DNA of 64,000 bases from Cryptomeria japonica (taxonomy: Eukaryota > Streptophyta > Pinopsida > Cupressales > Cupressaceae), in the NCBI RefSeq assembly GCF_030272615.1, contig NC_081408.1:199809341-199873340 (forward strand). Reading direction: 5' to 3'. Numbering within the stretch: the first letter of the stretch is position 1; each line of letters opens with the position of its first letter. Positions 10,190 to 21,725 of the stretch are shown in pieces. A program made the translations under genes and the position numbers. The notes beneath the pieces were generated by a model. That model did no database searches and was not told the origin of the DNA. It saw nothing but the letters and a program-made list of their open reading frames with translations.

Positions 10190-11244
10190 TGTTGGTATTT
10201 TGGTATGGTTTTGTCATTGATGTCAAAACCTACTAAAACTCTAGCACTCTGGAGATCTAGCAACATTCATCGGTAAGCAAGTGACTTTTGCACAGTCACC
10301 AATATATGATACACCGACAGGATATAATGATCATCGACACTTGGAATGGCATGGAAACACTTGGTAATGTCAAAGACATTGTTTGGACATCTTATCTTGG
10401 AGAATTTTTTATTAGCATAATCATATTTGCATATTTGCTATTATTGGCAAATAGGTCCAGAGTTACATCAATAGGTTTATCTTTTCCAGATCAGCATGGC
10501 ACACTATGGAGATGATTAATTATTGTTGTAAATGCATTAAGCTGACATGTTCAATCGTTATTGCATCAGATATTGTATTATTTGTAAAATGATTTTATTG
10601 TAATATCTTGTAGAGTTGACCTACTAAAATTGGTCTTAGGTTATGGTATAAATGTAAGGTCTTAATCGTAAGATTGATTGGGGAATGCGAAAAAGGATTT
10701 ATGTGAAGGTATATGAGAGATTAAGAAAAGCTATACATGCAGACATCATTTGAAGGTGAAGCTAGGTTTTTAGGAAAATCTTATCAAAACTACACCGGTA
10801 CTGAATCCAACATATGAAGATTCTATTTTGAGCAGTACATTCTTATTGGATTTAACCATCCAATTATAGTCAGTGTGACTCCCATTTGTGTTTGAGCAGT
10901 GAGCTCTAGGCGCTTGGCCTTTCTGCATGTGTAGACCCCATTTATGTACACTTACTATTTGCAGTAGTATCATCTGATTGTGGGTAAGGTTTCCCACCAT
11001 GATTTTTCCCCTTAAATGGTTTCCACGTACAAATATTGGTGTTATGTGTTGTGGATGACTTTGTCTTTTAGTTTCATGCATTAATATTTACCGGTATTGC
11101 ATTTATCTGTTAAATCTGTCCACTAGTATAACATACTATTTCACCGGTATTAAGCAGTAATTTGATTAAGTTGTTTTTGGTTTAATATTATTAGATAACT
11201 GATTCACCCCCCCCACCACCATTAGTTGTCTCTGGGACCTAACA
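10190..11244 (+). repeat. Copia B 5' LTR (1055 bp)
   Basis: Starts TGTTGGTATTTTGGTATGG and ends GGGACCTAACA. It is about 30 bp longer than the 3' LTR, mostly because the 3' copy lacks a short stretch near 10275-10300. It contains the TTTTTCCCC...GGTTTCCACG module at 11001-11027 and a C-tract at about 11207-11216. Confidence 0.93.
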
Positions 11245-11259
11245 ATTGGTATCAGAGCC
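11245..11259 (+). promoter_or_regulatory. Copia B primer-binding site
   Basis: ATTGGTATCAGAGCC directly follows the 5' LTR. It matches the complement of plant initiator Met-tRNA and fixes the plus orientation. Confidence 0.92.
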
Positions 11260-11302
11260 AAGTCCTCTATTTTGTAGAAGTTTAACAGCTTAAGGAGATC
11301 CA

Positions 11303-12286
11303 ATGTCTACTAACTATTTTAGGAAGGACAGTCCTAAACTTGATGGAACCAACTATGGCATATGGAAGATCAAAATGGAGACACATCTGAATTGCATTGG
11401 AAAGGACATCTGGGATGTTACAAAGAATGGATATACTGCTCCCACTTCCAGTCAGCCTAATCCACCTAACTTGACTAAAGATGAGGAAAATGATTGCAAA
11501 GCAAGAGAAGCACTTTTGAGCGCATTAACAGATCAACAAATCATGGGATTATCAGATAGATCAACTGCTAAAGCTATTTGGGATCAGTTGGAAACACTAA
11601 ATGAAGGAATTTCCACAGTCAAAATTGCAAAACTTGAAAGCTTCCTGGTCAGGTATGAAAATATGAAAATGGAAGAAGATGAAAGAATTTCTGCTTTTAT
11701 GGAAAGGGTTAATGAAATTGTTTTGGGTATAAAATGTTGTGGAGGAACCTTAAGTGAAGATGAAATTGTTTCAAAAATTTTAAGAGGATTGCCACTGGCA
11801 TATAAAATGAAGGTTACTGCTATAAATGAGTTAAGAACAATGCCTAATACATCAGTAACTAGGGATACATTGATTAGAAAACTTTCACCCTTTGAAATTG
11901 AGGAATTTGGTCATGTAGCTACTATAAAGATAGATTTAGCCTTCAAAGCATCAACATCATCTACATCATCATTTGACAAATCTGATTGGAAAGCCTTTTA
12001 TGCAAGAGAACTTGAAGAAAGAAGGAAAGAAAATGAAGAACTTGAAGAACTTGAAGCACTATTTGCAAGAAAAATGCCTAAAGGTCTAGTTGGAAGTAAA
12101 TATGAAGGTAAAGCATCCTTTAAATGTTTTAACTGCAACAAGATTGGTCATATGGCTTCAAGATGCCCTGATAGACATGCTAGACTAAGAGAAGAAGCTA
12201 GAAGGACATACAAGCCTAATCCTGAATATCAGAGATATAGATTTAAGAAGAATACAGACAAATCTTGTTATATAGCTGATGAATGA
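11303..12286 (+). CDS. Copia B Gag (intact reading frame, 327 codons)
   Basis: The Gag structural protein starts at ATG 11303, 58 bases after the LTR, and is open for 327 codons. The N-terminal part has the copia words KLDGTNYGIWKIKM and AIWDQLETLNEG, followed by the capsid-like helical region. Near the C-terminus is a complete CCHC zinc knuckle, CFNCNKIGHMASRC, at residues 275-288, preceded by a Glu-rich helix. The TGA at 12284 separates it from protease in the same frame, so in an active relative Gag and Pol would be one polyprotein. This is the best preserved Gag in the window. Confidence 0.9.
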   Translation: MSTNYFRKDSPKLDGTNYGIWKIKMETHLNCIGKDIWDVTKNGYTAPTSSQPNPPNLTKDEENDCKAREALLSALTDQQIMGLSDRSTAKAIWDQLETLNEGISTVKIAKLESFLVRYENMKMEEDERISAFMERVNEIVLGIKCCGGTLSEDEIVSKILRGLPLAYKMKVTAINELRTMPNTSVTRDTLIRKLSPFEIEEFGHVATIKIDLAFKASTSSTSSFDKSDWKAFYARELEERRKENEELEELEALFARKMPKGLVGSKYEGKASFKCFNCNKIGHMASRCPDRHARLREEARRTYKPNPEYQRYRFKKNTDKSCYIADE

Positions 12287-13620
12287 GTGATTGATGATTC
12301 TGATGAAGATCTGACAGACAATGGACGGGTTTTTGTTGCTATAACAAAAGATCAACTGACACCTATAGTGCAACCAATAGAACAGGCCTTGGTAGCTAAA
12401 ATTGAAGTAAAGGATGAATGGATCATTGATTCTGGATGCTCACATCATATGACAAGAGATAAAGGTAAATTCTTAAACTTTCAAGAATATAATGGCGGCT
12501 TAGTAAGATTTGGAGATGACAAAGCTTGTCAGATCAAAGGTAAGGGTTCAATATCTCTTGATGGTAAGCATAACATTGATAATGTTTACTATGTTGAAGG
12601 TTTAAAGCATAATCTTTTGAGTGTTGGTCAATTAGTTGAGAAAGGATTTCAGTTACAATTTAAGGATGGAAAATGCAAAATCATGAACAAAACTGGTTTA
12701 GAAATTGCAACCAGTAATCAGACTAGAGGTAATATCTTTCATTTGAATAAGAGTGAAAAGACATGCTTGATTGCACACATAGATGAAAGTTGGCTATGGC
12801 ATAAGAGACTCTGTCATGTAAACTTTGATTGTATGGTAAAAATTAGTACTACTAAGGCAGTTAGAGATTTACCTAAAACTATCAAACCTCACAACATAGT
12901 ATGTAAGGAATGTCAATTTGGAAAATAGGTTAGAGCTAGTTTCAAAAGTATTCCAGAAAAATCCAATAATGCTCTTGATTTAATTCATACTAATTTATGT
13001 GGTCCAGCTAGAACTAAAAGCTTACAAGGTGATAGATATTTCATGCTAATCATTGATGACTATTCTAGAATGTGTTGGGTTACTTTTCTCAGAGAAAAAT
13101 CAGAAGCACTTGGAAAGTTTAAACTGTTCAAAGTAATGGTTGAAAATGAAACCAGTAAGAAAATCAAATGTTTAAGATTAGATCAAGGAGGTGAATTTAC
13201 ATCTATGGAATTTAATACATTCTGTGAAGTGAATGGAATTAGAAGATAACTATCAGCACCTTAGACACCTCAGCAGAATGGAGTTGTTGAAAGGAAAAAC
13301 AAAACTATCTTGGATGCAGCTAGAAGTATGTTATCAGAAGCAAATATACCACATGTATATTGGAGAGAGGTAGTAAGCACAACGGTCTATACATTCAACA
13401 AAGTTCACATCAAAGGTGAAACCGGTAAGACCCCTCATGAACTATGGTTTGGTATTACTCCTATTCTTAAATATTTCAGAATATTTGGAAGCAAATGTTA
13501 CATTAGAAGAGATGAGTATATTGAGAAATTTGATCCTAGAAGTGATGAAGGAATATTTTTTGGTTATTCATCTAAGAGTAAAGCATATAGATGTTTTAAC
13601 AAGAGATTTTAGAAAATTGT
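12287..13620 (+). pseudogene. Copia B protease, GAG-pre-integrase and integrase
   Basis: This continues in the frame of Gag. The aspartic protease shows an intact active site, WIIDSGCSHHM, with the catalytic Asp at codon 376. The HHCC GAG-pre-integrase region follows (WLWHKRLCHVNF ... CKEC). In the integrase, the catalytic Asp is at codon 585 (IIDDYSR), the second Asp at 627 (LDQGGEF) and Glu at 663 (NGVVERKN). Stops lie at 12926, 13247, 13262 and 13610. Those at 13247 and 13610 fall where the related elements A or C have Gln. All catalytic residues survive. Confidence 0.88.
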
Positions 13621-13822
13621 TGAGAGTACAAATGTAAAGATTGATGAAAAATTCAGAGGAACTTCAAGGTATATAGATTTTGAACCAGCAATAGAAATTC
13701 TAGCAAATGAACCTACACCAAATCCACCGGTACAGAGTGAAGATCTAGTTACACTGGTATCATCTAAAAGTTCCACTGTAATCGAGGAACAATAGAAAAC
13801 AAAGACTCCTCGATATGTAAGA

Positions 13823-15454
13823 TTGAATCATTCTGAAGATCAGATAATTGGAAACAAATACAAAGGAGTTATGACAAGAGGAAGATTGGCAAATGAAGAG
13901 GTATGTCTTATTTCTCAAATTGAACCATCATCAATTAATGAGGCATGTGAAGATAAATATTGGACTAAAGCTATGGAAGAAGAATTAGAGCAAATTGAGA
14001 AAAATAACACTTGGACATTAGTTCCCCGGCCTAAAGATAAAAATGTAATTGGAACAAAATGGGTATTCAGAAACAAGCGTAATGAAGATGGTAAGGTTAT
14101 CAGAAATAAAGCAAGACTAGTGTGTAAGGGATATTCTCAAAAAGGAGTTGACTATAATGAAACCTTTGCACCGGTAGCTAGAATTGAGGCAGTTAGATTG
14201 TTTTTGGCCTTTTCAGCACATAAGAACTACAAAGTATATCAAATGGATATTAAATGTGCATTTCTGAATGAAGATCTTGAGGAGGAAGTTTACATTGAAC
14301 AACCTAATGGATTTTCTTTGATAGATGACAAAGATATGGTTTGCAAGTTAAAGAAAGCTTTGTATGGATTGAAACAAGCTCCAAGAGCTTGGTATGCGAG
14401 ATTGGATAAGTATCTTTAAAAAAAAAAAAATTCTAAACGTAATGCTGACAGTAACTTATACTATAAAATGATTAATGATGACATCTTGGCTATAGAAGTT
14501 TTTTTTGATGATATAGTATTTGGAGGAGAAGATGGATTGTGTAAAGACTTTTCTATTAAAATGTAGCAATAATTTGAAATGTCTATGATTGGTCAAATAA
14601 GATTTTTTTTAGGATTGTAGATTTCACAGACTGACAAAGGTATATTCTTGAGTCAATCAAAATACTTAAAAGAGTTACTTAAGAAATTTGGGATGGAGAA
14701 CTCTAAACCGGTAAGCACACCCATGACTACAAATGATAAACTATCTTTAAGAGATGAATTTACTCCTGTTAATCCAACAAGGTACAAATCTATGATAGGA
14801 GGTTTACTGTATTTAACACAAACAAGACCTGATATTATGAATGCAGTATGTATTGTTTCAAGATTTCAGAGTAATCCTAGAGAAACTCATGAATCAACAG
14901 TAAAAAGGATTTTCTGGTACTTACAAGGCACTACAAATCTTGGATTATGGTAGCCTAGAGATGAAAACTTTGACCTATGTGCATACACATATGCAAATTG
15001 GGCAGAAGATGTGGATGATAGAAAAAGAACCACCAGTGGAGCATTTTTTCTTGGAAGCATATTAGTTTCTTGGTTGAGTAAGAAACAGAGTTGTACATCT
15101 TTATCAACATCAGAATCAGAATATGTTGCAGCAGCAACTAACTGTACACAGGTACTTTGGCTTAAATAAATGTTGAAATATTTAAAGGTAAAATGCAAGG
15201 AACCTATAACTATCTATTGTGATAACACAACAAAAATTGATATATCTAAGAATCCGGTACTACATTCTAAAACAAAACATGTTTCCATCAAACTGAATTT
15301 TCTAAGGGAAAAAGTTGAAGCAAAAGAAATAAAACTGGTTTATGTGAATACTAAAGAACAACTTGCAGATATTTTTACTAAACCTTTGCCTAAGGAAACT
15401 TTTGAATACCTTAGAGAACAGCTTGGGGTCATACCCCTGTTGGTAGATACTTAG
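13823..15454 (+). pseudogene. Copia B reverse transcriptase and RNase H
   Basis: This is the same frame as Gag. RT carries GTKWVFRNK, YNETFAPVARIEA, YQMDIK and LYGLKQAPRAWY. The catalytic box reads FFDD (14501-14512) instead of YVDD. RNase H follows, with RTTSGAFFLGS, KKQSC, SESEYVAA and IYCDN, ending in a TAG at 15452. A run of A at 14417-14430 keeps the frame but creates a TAA. Further stops lie at 14564, 14570, 14618, 14951 and 15167. In the RNase H the first Asp region reads AYTYANWA, with Tyr where Asp is usual. Inactive. Confidence 0.88.
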
Positions 15455-15815
15455 AGAGTTGATGTCTGTCATCAACCAATAGAATTAACAGAGATATATT
15501 CTTACTCCGGCTTTGATGAGGAAGTTACTTCTCAGAGGGAGTAGTTGGTATATTGTAATTGGTTGGTATTTTGTATATGGACCTAATTTTGTTGTAACTT
15601 TGGAATTTGATGTCAAAGGGGGAGAGATATCTATGGAAAAACACATTATGTTTTGGAAAGAGATTGGTACAAAAAAACATAAGAAAACTCATATTACTCT
15701 CAAGGGGAGAGATTGTTACTTTGGGGAGATTATTGGTTTTTATACTTGGCATTTTTGTTTTGGCACTTTGATGGTTTTTCCATCTTGTGTTGCCATCAAT
15801 GCCAAAGGGGGAGAT
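15455..15815 (+). promoter_or_regulatory. Copia B 3' untranslated region and polypurine tract
   Basis: A 350-base non-coding stretch with several GGGGGAGA-like purine runs lies between the end of RNase H and the 3' LTR. The actual polypurine tract, AAAGGGGGAGAT, is at 15804-15815, immediately before the LTR. Repeated purine-rich words at about 15618 and 15703 look like decayed extra copies. No gene is seen. Confidence 0.8.
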
Positions 15816-16839
15816 TGTTGGTATTTTGGTATGGTTTTGTCATTGATGTCAACACCTACTAAAACTCTAGCACTTTGGAGATCCAACAACATTCACTAGT
15901 ATATGATACACCAATAGGATATAATGATCACTGACACTTGGAATGGCATGAAAACACTTGGTAATGTCGAAGACATTGTTTGGACATCTTATCTTGGAGA
16001 ATTGTTTATTAGCATTATCATATTTGCATATTTGTTGTTACTAGCAAATAGGTCCAGAGTTACACCGGCAGGTTTATCTTTTCCAGATCAGCATGGCATG
16101 CTATGGAGATGATTAATTATTATTGTAAATGCATTAAGCTGACATGTTCAATCAGTTATTGCATCGGATATTGTATTATTTGTAAAATGATTTTATTGTA
16201 ATATCTTGTAGAGCCGACCTACTAAACTTGGTCTTAGGTTATGGTATAAATGTAAGGTCTTAATTGTAAGATCGATTTTGGAATGTGAAAAAGGATTTGT
16301 GCGAAGGTATATGCGAGATTAAGAAGAGATATACACACATACATCATTTGAAGGTGAAGCTAGGTTTTTGTGAAAAGCTTATCAGAACTACACTGGTACT
16401 GAATCTAGCATATGAAGATGCTATTTTGAGCAGTACATTCTCACTGGATTTAACCATCCAATTGTAGTCAGTGTGACTCCCATTTGTGTTTGAGCAGTGA
16501 GCTCTAGGTGCTTGGCCTTTTTGCATTGTAGACCCCATTTATGTACACTTACTATCTGTAGTAGTATCATCTGATTGTGGGTAAGGTTTCCCATCATGGT
16601 TTTTCCCCTTATAGGGTTTTCACATACAAATATTGGTGTTATGTGTTGTGGATGACTTTGTCTTTTAGTTTCATGCATTAATCTTTACCGGTATTGCATT
16701 TATCTATTAAATCCGTCCACTGGTATAACAGACTATTTCACCGGTATTAAGAAGTAATTTGATTAAGTTGTTTTTGCTTTAATATTATTAGACAACTGAT
16801 TCACCCCCCCCCTCTCTCTGTTGTCTCTGGGACCTAACA
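15816..16839 (+). repeat. Copia B 3' LTR (1024 bp)
   Basis: Direct repeat of 10190-11244 with the same TGTTGG...CTAACA ends. It carries the TTTTTCCCCTTATAGGG module at about 16596-16624 and a C-tract at 16804-16812. It is followed by the target duplication ATGAT and the resumed reading frame of copia A. Confidence 0.93.
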
Positions 16840-17438
16840 ATGATGAGTCATGAGATGAAGAAAGTGAAGACATAGTGTTTGTAGCCATTAAGGAAGATGT
16901 GTCAAACAAGAAGGCTCTTGTCTCTCACTTTGATAATTCTAATGAGTGCATTATTAATAGTGGTTGTTCTCACCACATGACTGGTGACCAGAGAAAGTTT
17001 CTGTCTCTGGAAGAGTATGATGGAGGTGTAGTCCAATTTGGTAATGATGCACCATGTATAGTAAAAGGAAAAGGGTCCATCTCTCTAAATGGAAAAAGAA
17101 GTGTTGATAATGTTTATTGGGTAGAAGGTCTCAGGCATAACCTTTTGAGTGTTGCTCAGTTGAATGATAAAGGACTCACTCTGGAATTCAAAGATGGAGT
17201 GTGCAAAATAAAAGGAAAGAGTGGTGAACTGATGGCCACCAGTATGCAAACCAAAGGTAACTTATTTCAGTTAAATACAAATATCAGTCAATGTCTAATG
17301 GCTAAGTTTGATGACAGTTGGATATGGCATAGGAGACTTTGCCATGTAAATTTTTATAATATTGTGAAGGCCAATAAGATCAAGGTAGATAGAGGATTGT
17401 TTGTGCCAAAAATCCTTTGTGCAAAGAATGTCAACTAG
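16840..17438 (+). pseudogene. Copia A protease and GAG-pre-integrase
   Basis: This continues the copia A polyprotein after the B insertion. The protease box reads CIINSGCSHHM, so the catalytic Asp of DSG is Asn. Element C has the same Asn with a different codon, so the change may be old in the family. Next come KGKGSISLNGKRSVDNVYWVEG, with the copia pre-integrase words, and HRRLCHVNF. A frameshift between 17438 and 17560 separates it from integrase. Confidence 0.85.
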
Positions 17439-18202
17439 GGAAAATGCTTTCCTCAACCTTCAAAGGTAAATCTTTCACAACAGATAATTTACTTGATCTT
17501 GTGCATACTAATTTGTGTGGTCCTATGAAAACTAGGAGTGCTTAGGTAGATGGGTACTTTATGATTCTTATTGATGATTGCTCAAGAATGATGTGGGTCA
17601 CATTCTTGAAAGACAAGTCTGAAGCTTTTGGAAAGTTCAAAGCCTTCAGAGAACTAGTTGAAAAGGAAAGCGGTAAGAGAATCAAATGCCTAAGAACCGA
17701 CCAAGGAGGTGAGTTCACTTCTAGAGAATTCAATAAGTACTGTGAAGAGAATGACATCAAGAGGCAACTGTCTACCCCTCGGACTCCACAATAGAATGGC
17801 CTAGAAGAAAGGAACAACCAGACTGTACTTGAAGCTTCTAGAATGATGTTGATTCAAGGGAAGGTTGCTCACACTTTTTGGAGAGAAGCGGTGAGCACTG
17901 CAGTCTACACTATGAAGCGGGTACTCATCAAGAAAGGTAAGGATAAAACTCCTTATGAGTATTGGACCTGTAAGACTCCTATAGTAAGCTACTTTAGAGT
18001 GTTTGGTAGCAAGTGTTATATCAAGATAAGTGAATACCAAAGCAAGTTTGATGCAAAATGTGATAAGGGAATATTCCTAGGGTATTCCACCAAGAGCAAA
18101 GCTCTCAAGTGTTTTAACAATAGGACTTAGAGAATTGTTGAAAGTATCAATGTTAGAGTTAATGAAACCACTGAGAAACCTGAGGAAACTGGCAGTGAGT
18201 GA
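17439..18202 (+). pseudogene. Copia A integrase
   Basis: The integrase core has its three acidic residues visible: Asp in LIDDCSR (about 17570), Asp in RTDQGGEF (about 17698) and Glu in LEERN (about 17810). The C-terminal words TPYEYW, SKCYIK and DKGIFLGYSTKSKA follow. TAG stops lie at 17543, 17792 and 18128, each at a position where element C or the family consensus has Gln, and a TGA lies at 18200. The domain structure is otherwise complete. Not functional. Confidence 0.87.
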
Positions 18203-19999
18203 GTGATAGATGAACCAGATGTAACCTTCTGGGAACCAGTTGCAAAACAACCTAGTACAAGTAATAATGCTCCTACACCAATAGATGCTGATGTAGATGA
18301 AGATGAAGATGACGATGAAGAGGAAAAGCAAGAGGAATCAGTTAAGATCATTCCTAGGTATGTAAAGTTGCATCATGATCTAAAGCAGATCATAGGAGAT
18401 AAGGATGCAGGAATTCTTACAAGAAGAAAGGTTAGAGAAAATTCTTGCATGATTTCTGAATTTGAGCCCAAAACATTTAAAGAGGCACACAAAGATGAAG
18501 ACTGGATTAAAGCTATGGAAGAGGAACTTGACCAGATAGAAAATAATGGTACATGGTCTTTGGTACCCAGGCCTAAGAACCAAAATGTTATTGGCACCAA
18601 ATGGATCTTTAGAAACAAGCTGAATGAAGATGGCACAGTGGTAAGGAACAAAGCAAGATTGGTATGTAAGGGGTATGCTCAAGAAGAAGGAGAAGACTAT
18701 GGAGAAACCTTTGCTCCAGTAGCTAGATTGGAAGGAGTTCGAATGCTACTTGCATATGCAGCCTTCAAGGGATTCAAAGTGTATTAGATGGATGTAAAAT
18801 CTATATTCCTGAATGGAATACTTGAAGATGAAGTGTATATAGAGCAACCAGATGGTTTTTCCCTATCAAAAGATAGTGATATTGTATGTAGGCTACAGAA
18901 AGCCTTGTACGGATTGAAGCAAGCACCTAGAGCATGGTATGAACATTTACACTCCCATCTTGTGAAGATTGGATTTAAAAGAGCAAGTGAAGACAACAAT
19001 ATCTATTTGAAGTCAAAAGGAGATCAGATTTTGATTTGTGAAGTATTTGTTGATGACATAATTTTTGGTGGAAATGACAAGATGAGCCATGCATTTACAG
19101 ATGAAATGAAGAAGAAATTTGAGATGTCACTAATCAAAGAGATTAAGTTCTTCATTGGACTACATATTCAACAAATGAAAGATGGTACCTTTATCACTCA
19201 GTCTAAGTATGTCAAAGAGGTGTTGAAGACCTTTGGCATGGAAGACAACAAACCGGTTGGTACACCTATGATGACCGGTTATAAATTGTCAAAAGAAGAT
19301 GACTCAACATTGGTGAATGAGAAGGAATACCAGTCAATGATTGGTAAGTTGCACTATGTAGTACACAACAGACCGGACATAGCACATGTAGTGGGCATTG
19401 CTACACATTTTTAGAAAAGTCCAAGAGAATCCCACCTGGTAGTAGTCAAGCGGATTCTTAGATATCTAAAGGAAACTATAGATTATGGATTATGGTGTCC
19501 ATACAATAATGATTTCAATCTCAAAGTATTTACCGATTTCGATTGGGCTAGTAATATGAACATCCGGAAGACCACAACCGGTGGTGCATTCTTTCTTGGT
19601 GGTAGATTAGTCTCATGGATGAGTAAGAAGCAGAGTTGTATCTCTTAGTCCACAGCCGAAGAAGAATATGTAGCAGCCTTTATGAACTGCACTCAGACAA
19701 TTTGGATGAAGCATGTATTAAGTGGTTTCAAAGTCCGTGTATTTGAATTGGTGAGTATATTTTGTGACAACATGAGTGTAATTAATATTTCCAAGAATCC
19801 AGTATTGTATGCTAGAACCAAGCATTTCGAGCTCAAGTATCATTTCTTGAGGGAGAAAGTTTAGAACAAAGAGGTTGTATCGGAACATGTTTCTAGTAAG
19901 GAGCAGTTAGTAGATATATTTGCCAAGCCTCTACCGAAGGCTACATTTACCTATTTAAGAGGTGAATTAGGAGTGTTTCCCTATCAAGAGGTGAACTAA
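18203..19999 (+). pseudogene. Copia A reverse transcriptase and RNase H
   Basis: After an acidic linker (Asp/Glu-rich, about 18280-18340), RT carries GTKWIFRNK, ETFAPVARLEG, MDVKS, LYGLKQAPRAWY and the catalytic box FVDD in EVFVDDIIFGG (about 19040-19075). FVDD is shared with element C, so it is probably native to the family. RNase H follows, with VFTDFDWAS, KTTTGGAFFLGGRLVSW and IFCDN, ending in the DIFAKPLPK-type tail at about 19915-19999. TAG stops at 18785, 19412, 19646 and 19862 all replace Gln codons of element C. Confidence 0.9.
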
Positions 20000-20247
20000 A
20001 GGTATGTGCTCCACATCAGTCAGGTATTGCATTGTCAAATATTTTCAAGATTGGTGTCTTGAAGGATGCTACTCCTCAAGGGGAGAAGTATAATGGAACA
20101 TGGATGTTTGTGCCTCCACTATGGCATTGTTGTCAAAGGGGGAGAAGATGTGAAGTAGAGGAGATATCTACAGTTTTGAAGACATATTATATGGAAGAAG
20201 ATGTAGAGATATCTTGGTGTATTGCCACCAATGCCAAAGGGGGAGAT
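20000..20247 (+). promoter_or_regulatory. Copia A 3' untranslated region and polypurine tract
   Basis: This short non-coding region between RNase H and the 3' LTR contains two decayed purine runs (about 20079 and 20137). The functional-looking tract AAAGGGGGAGAT is at 20236-20247, directly before the LTR. Confidence 0.82.
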
Positions 20248-21720
20248 TGTTGGCATATGTGCAGAGTTTGATGACATGATGGGATTGTATGTTGTCATTA
20301 ATGTCAATATGCTAAAGTATGAACTGGTATATTGAAGAAAGCAAACTAGTAAGAGAACTGGTATGATGGTATGAAGTGAATCGGCATGATGGTATGAACT
20401 GGTATATGTGAAAAGGTGAACTGGTATGATGAAGTGTGAACCAGTATATATCTAAAGTTTGTATCGGGGTTTCATTTGATATGACTACTAGTTGGTAGTC
20501 TCAGCTTCAGTGTTTACGGTTGATGCATTCCAAGTTTGTGTGATTTGACTGATGACATCCTGTGATTAGCATCAAAATGAAGATGAGATCATGTTGCCAT
20601 TTCAACCTTGTGTGCATGAAGGATTTCCTTGAGGATCTTGCATGAAGAAGATTGATTCTATCTACCTTAGGAATGTGCAAAATCCTAGTAAATGGTGGAG
20701 AGTGCGTGATGGGTTATCAGCTTCCAGAAGCGGCAAAGAACGAACAATGCAGAATGTCTTGAGATTTGTTCAAGATTATTTTACCCTATGTAATGTGTTT
20801 AAATAGTCAGGATTGGACCGACTGTATTATTAACCTAGATGCTTAGGGTTTTAGGTTTTGGCTACTGACCTAATTGTTGTCTATAAGGTCGATGATGATT
20901 CCCATTTGAAGTTGTTTGCAAATAAATGTGTGTGAAGTGATTCTTACCAGACCAAAGCAATGAGTAGAGATTTGTAGAGTGTGATCACAGATGTAAAGGA
21001 ACTGAAGTAGATATGTCTTGGCATTGAGTGCTATTATCAGATCAGTGTATTACCTGTTGACTTCTAACCATTTCAGTAGTTGGAAAATCCCTTTATTGGG
21101 TAGCTTTAATAGGATTTTGTAAATCCTTTTAACAGGGCGACTCAAAATCATTGAGCTCTTCAAATCCTCTCACGAGGTAACCTTTAACAAGGTTTTAACC
21201 TTTAATAGAGTATTTAGCCATCCCTAGCAGGATCGGTTCTTAGCAGAACTTGTTGTAAAGTCTTTAACTGGACTAGGCTCCTAACAGAGCAGACTTCAGA
21301 AGGGTTCAAGAACAACTTGTGGGTATTCATCCCCACCTTGATTTTTCCTAGTTGGGTTTCCAAGTGAAAAATTAGTGTGTCATGTGTGATGCTTTTTCAT
21401 GTGATGTTTTAGTGTTTTCTGTTAAGCGGTAATCCAGGCTGATCTAGTGGTCATTATATTTCTGATGTATTACTTGTTTAAGCTTATGGGTGAAGTGGAA
21501 ATGAGATATTAGGTTTTGTGAAGGTCTAAGTGTTACTAGTTTATGTTTTTCATAGTCACACTGTGTTTTACTAGTAGTGCCTTGATTTAGATCGGTGATA
21601 CTATTTGCCAGTTAAGTGCACTCTTTGCAGTTTAAGTTGTTTGAGAAAGTTTTTGTTTATACTGATTCACCCCCCCCTCTAAGTATCTATTGGGTATTTA
21701 CTATTCATCATTATTCATGA
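20248..21720 (+). repeat. Copia A 3' LTR (1473 bp)
   Basis: Direct repeat of 7738-9186, ending TTATTCATGA where the 5' copy ends TTATTCATCA. It has many substitutions and small indels relative to the 5' LTR, so A is clearly older than gypsy F. The stem-loop array is at about 21085-21300. There, one stem broken in the 5' copy is paired (GTTC TTAGCA GAAC). Confidence 0.93.
21085..21300 (+). repeat. Array of short stem-loops in copia A 3' LTR
   Basis: Counterpart of 8590-8760. CCTC/GAGG is kept although its loop changed from TTGT to TCAC. CCTTTAACAAGG, AGTC/GACT and GCTC/GAGC are also kept. Stems appear to change less than loops, but this is judged by eye. Confidence 0.65.
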
Positions 21721-21725
21721 GTCTC

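Larger units (their letters stand above)
10190..16839 (+). mobile_element. Ty1/copia element B (plus, innermost in N1 branch)
   Basis: The LTRs are 10190-11244 and 15816-16839, with a perfect target duplication ATGAT (10185-10189 and 16840-16844). The PBS is at 11245 and the PPT at 15804-15815. Gag-pol occupies a single reading frame from 11303 to 15454 with twelve premature stops and no net frameshift, so the element died by substitutions, not indels. It is a different family from A and C: its LTR sequence differs and its protease has an intact DSG. Confidence 0.95.
7738..21720 (+). mobile_element. Ty1/copia element A (plus), host of copia B
   Basis: The LTRs are 7738-9186 and 20248-21720 (TGTTGGCATATG...TTATTCATCA). 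The flanks GTCTT (7733-7737) and GTCTC (21721-21725) form a target duplication with one mismatch. The PBS follows the 5' LTR and AAAGGGGGAGAT precedes the 3' LTR. The coding order gag (interrupted by B at 10189/16840), protease, integrase, RT, RNase H is complete, but carries many TAG stops and at least two frameshifts. Copia C is another member of this family, in the opposite orientation. A is inserted in ORF2 of N1. Confidence 0.92.
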
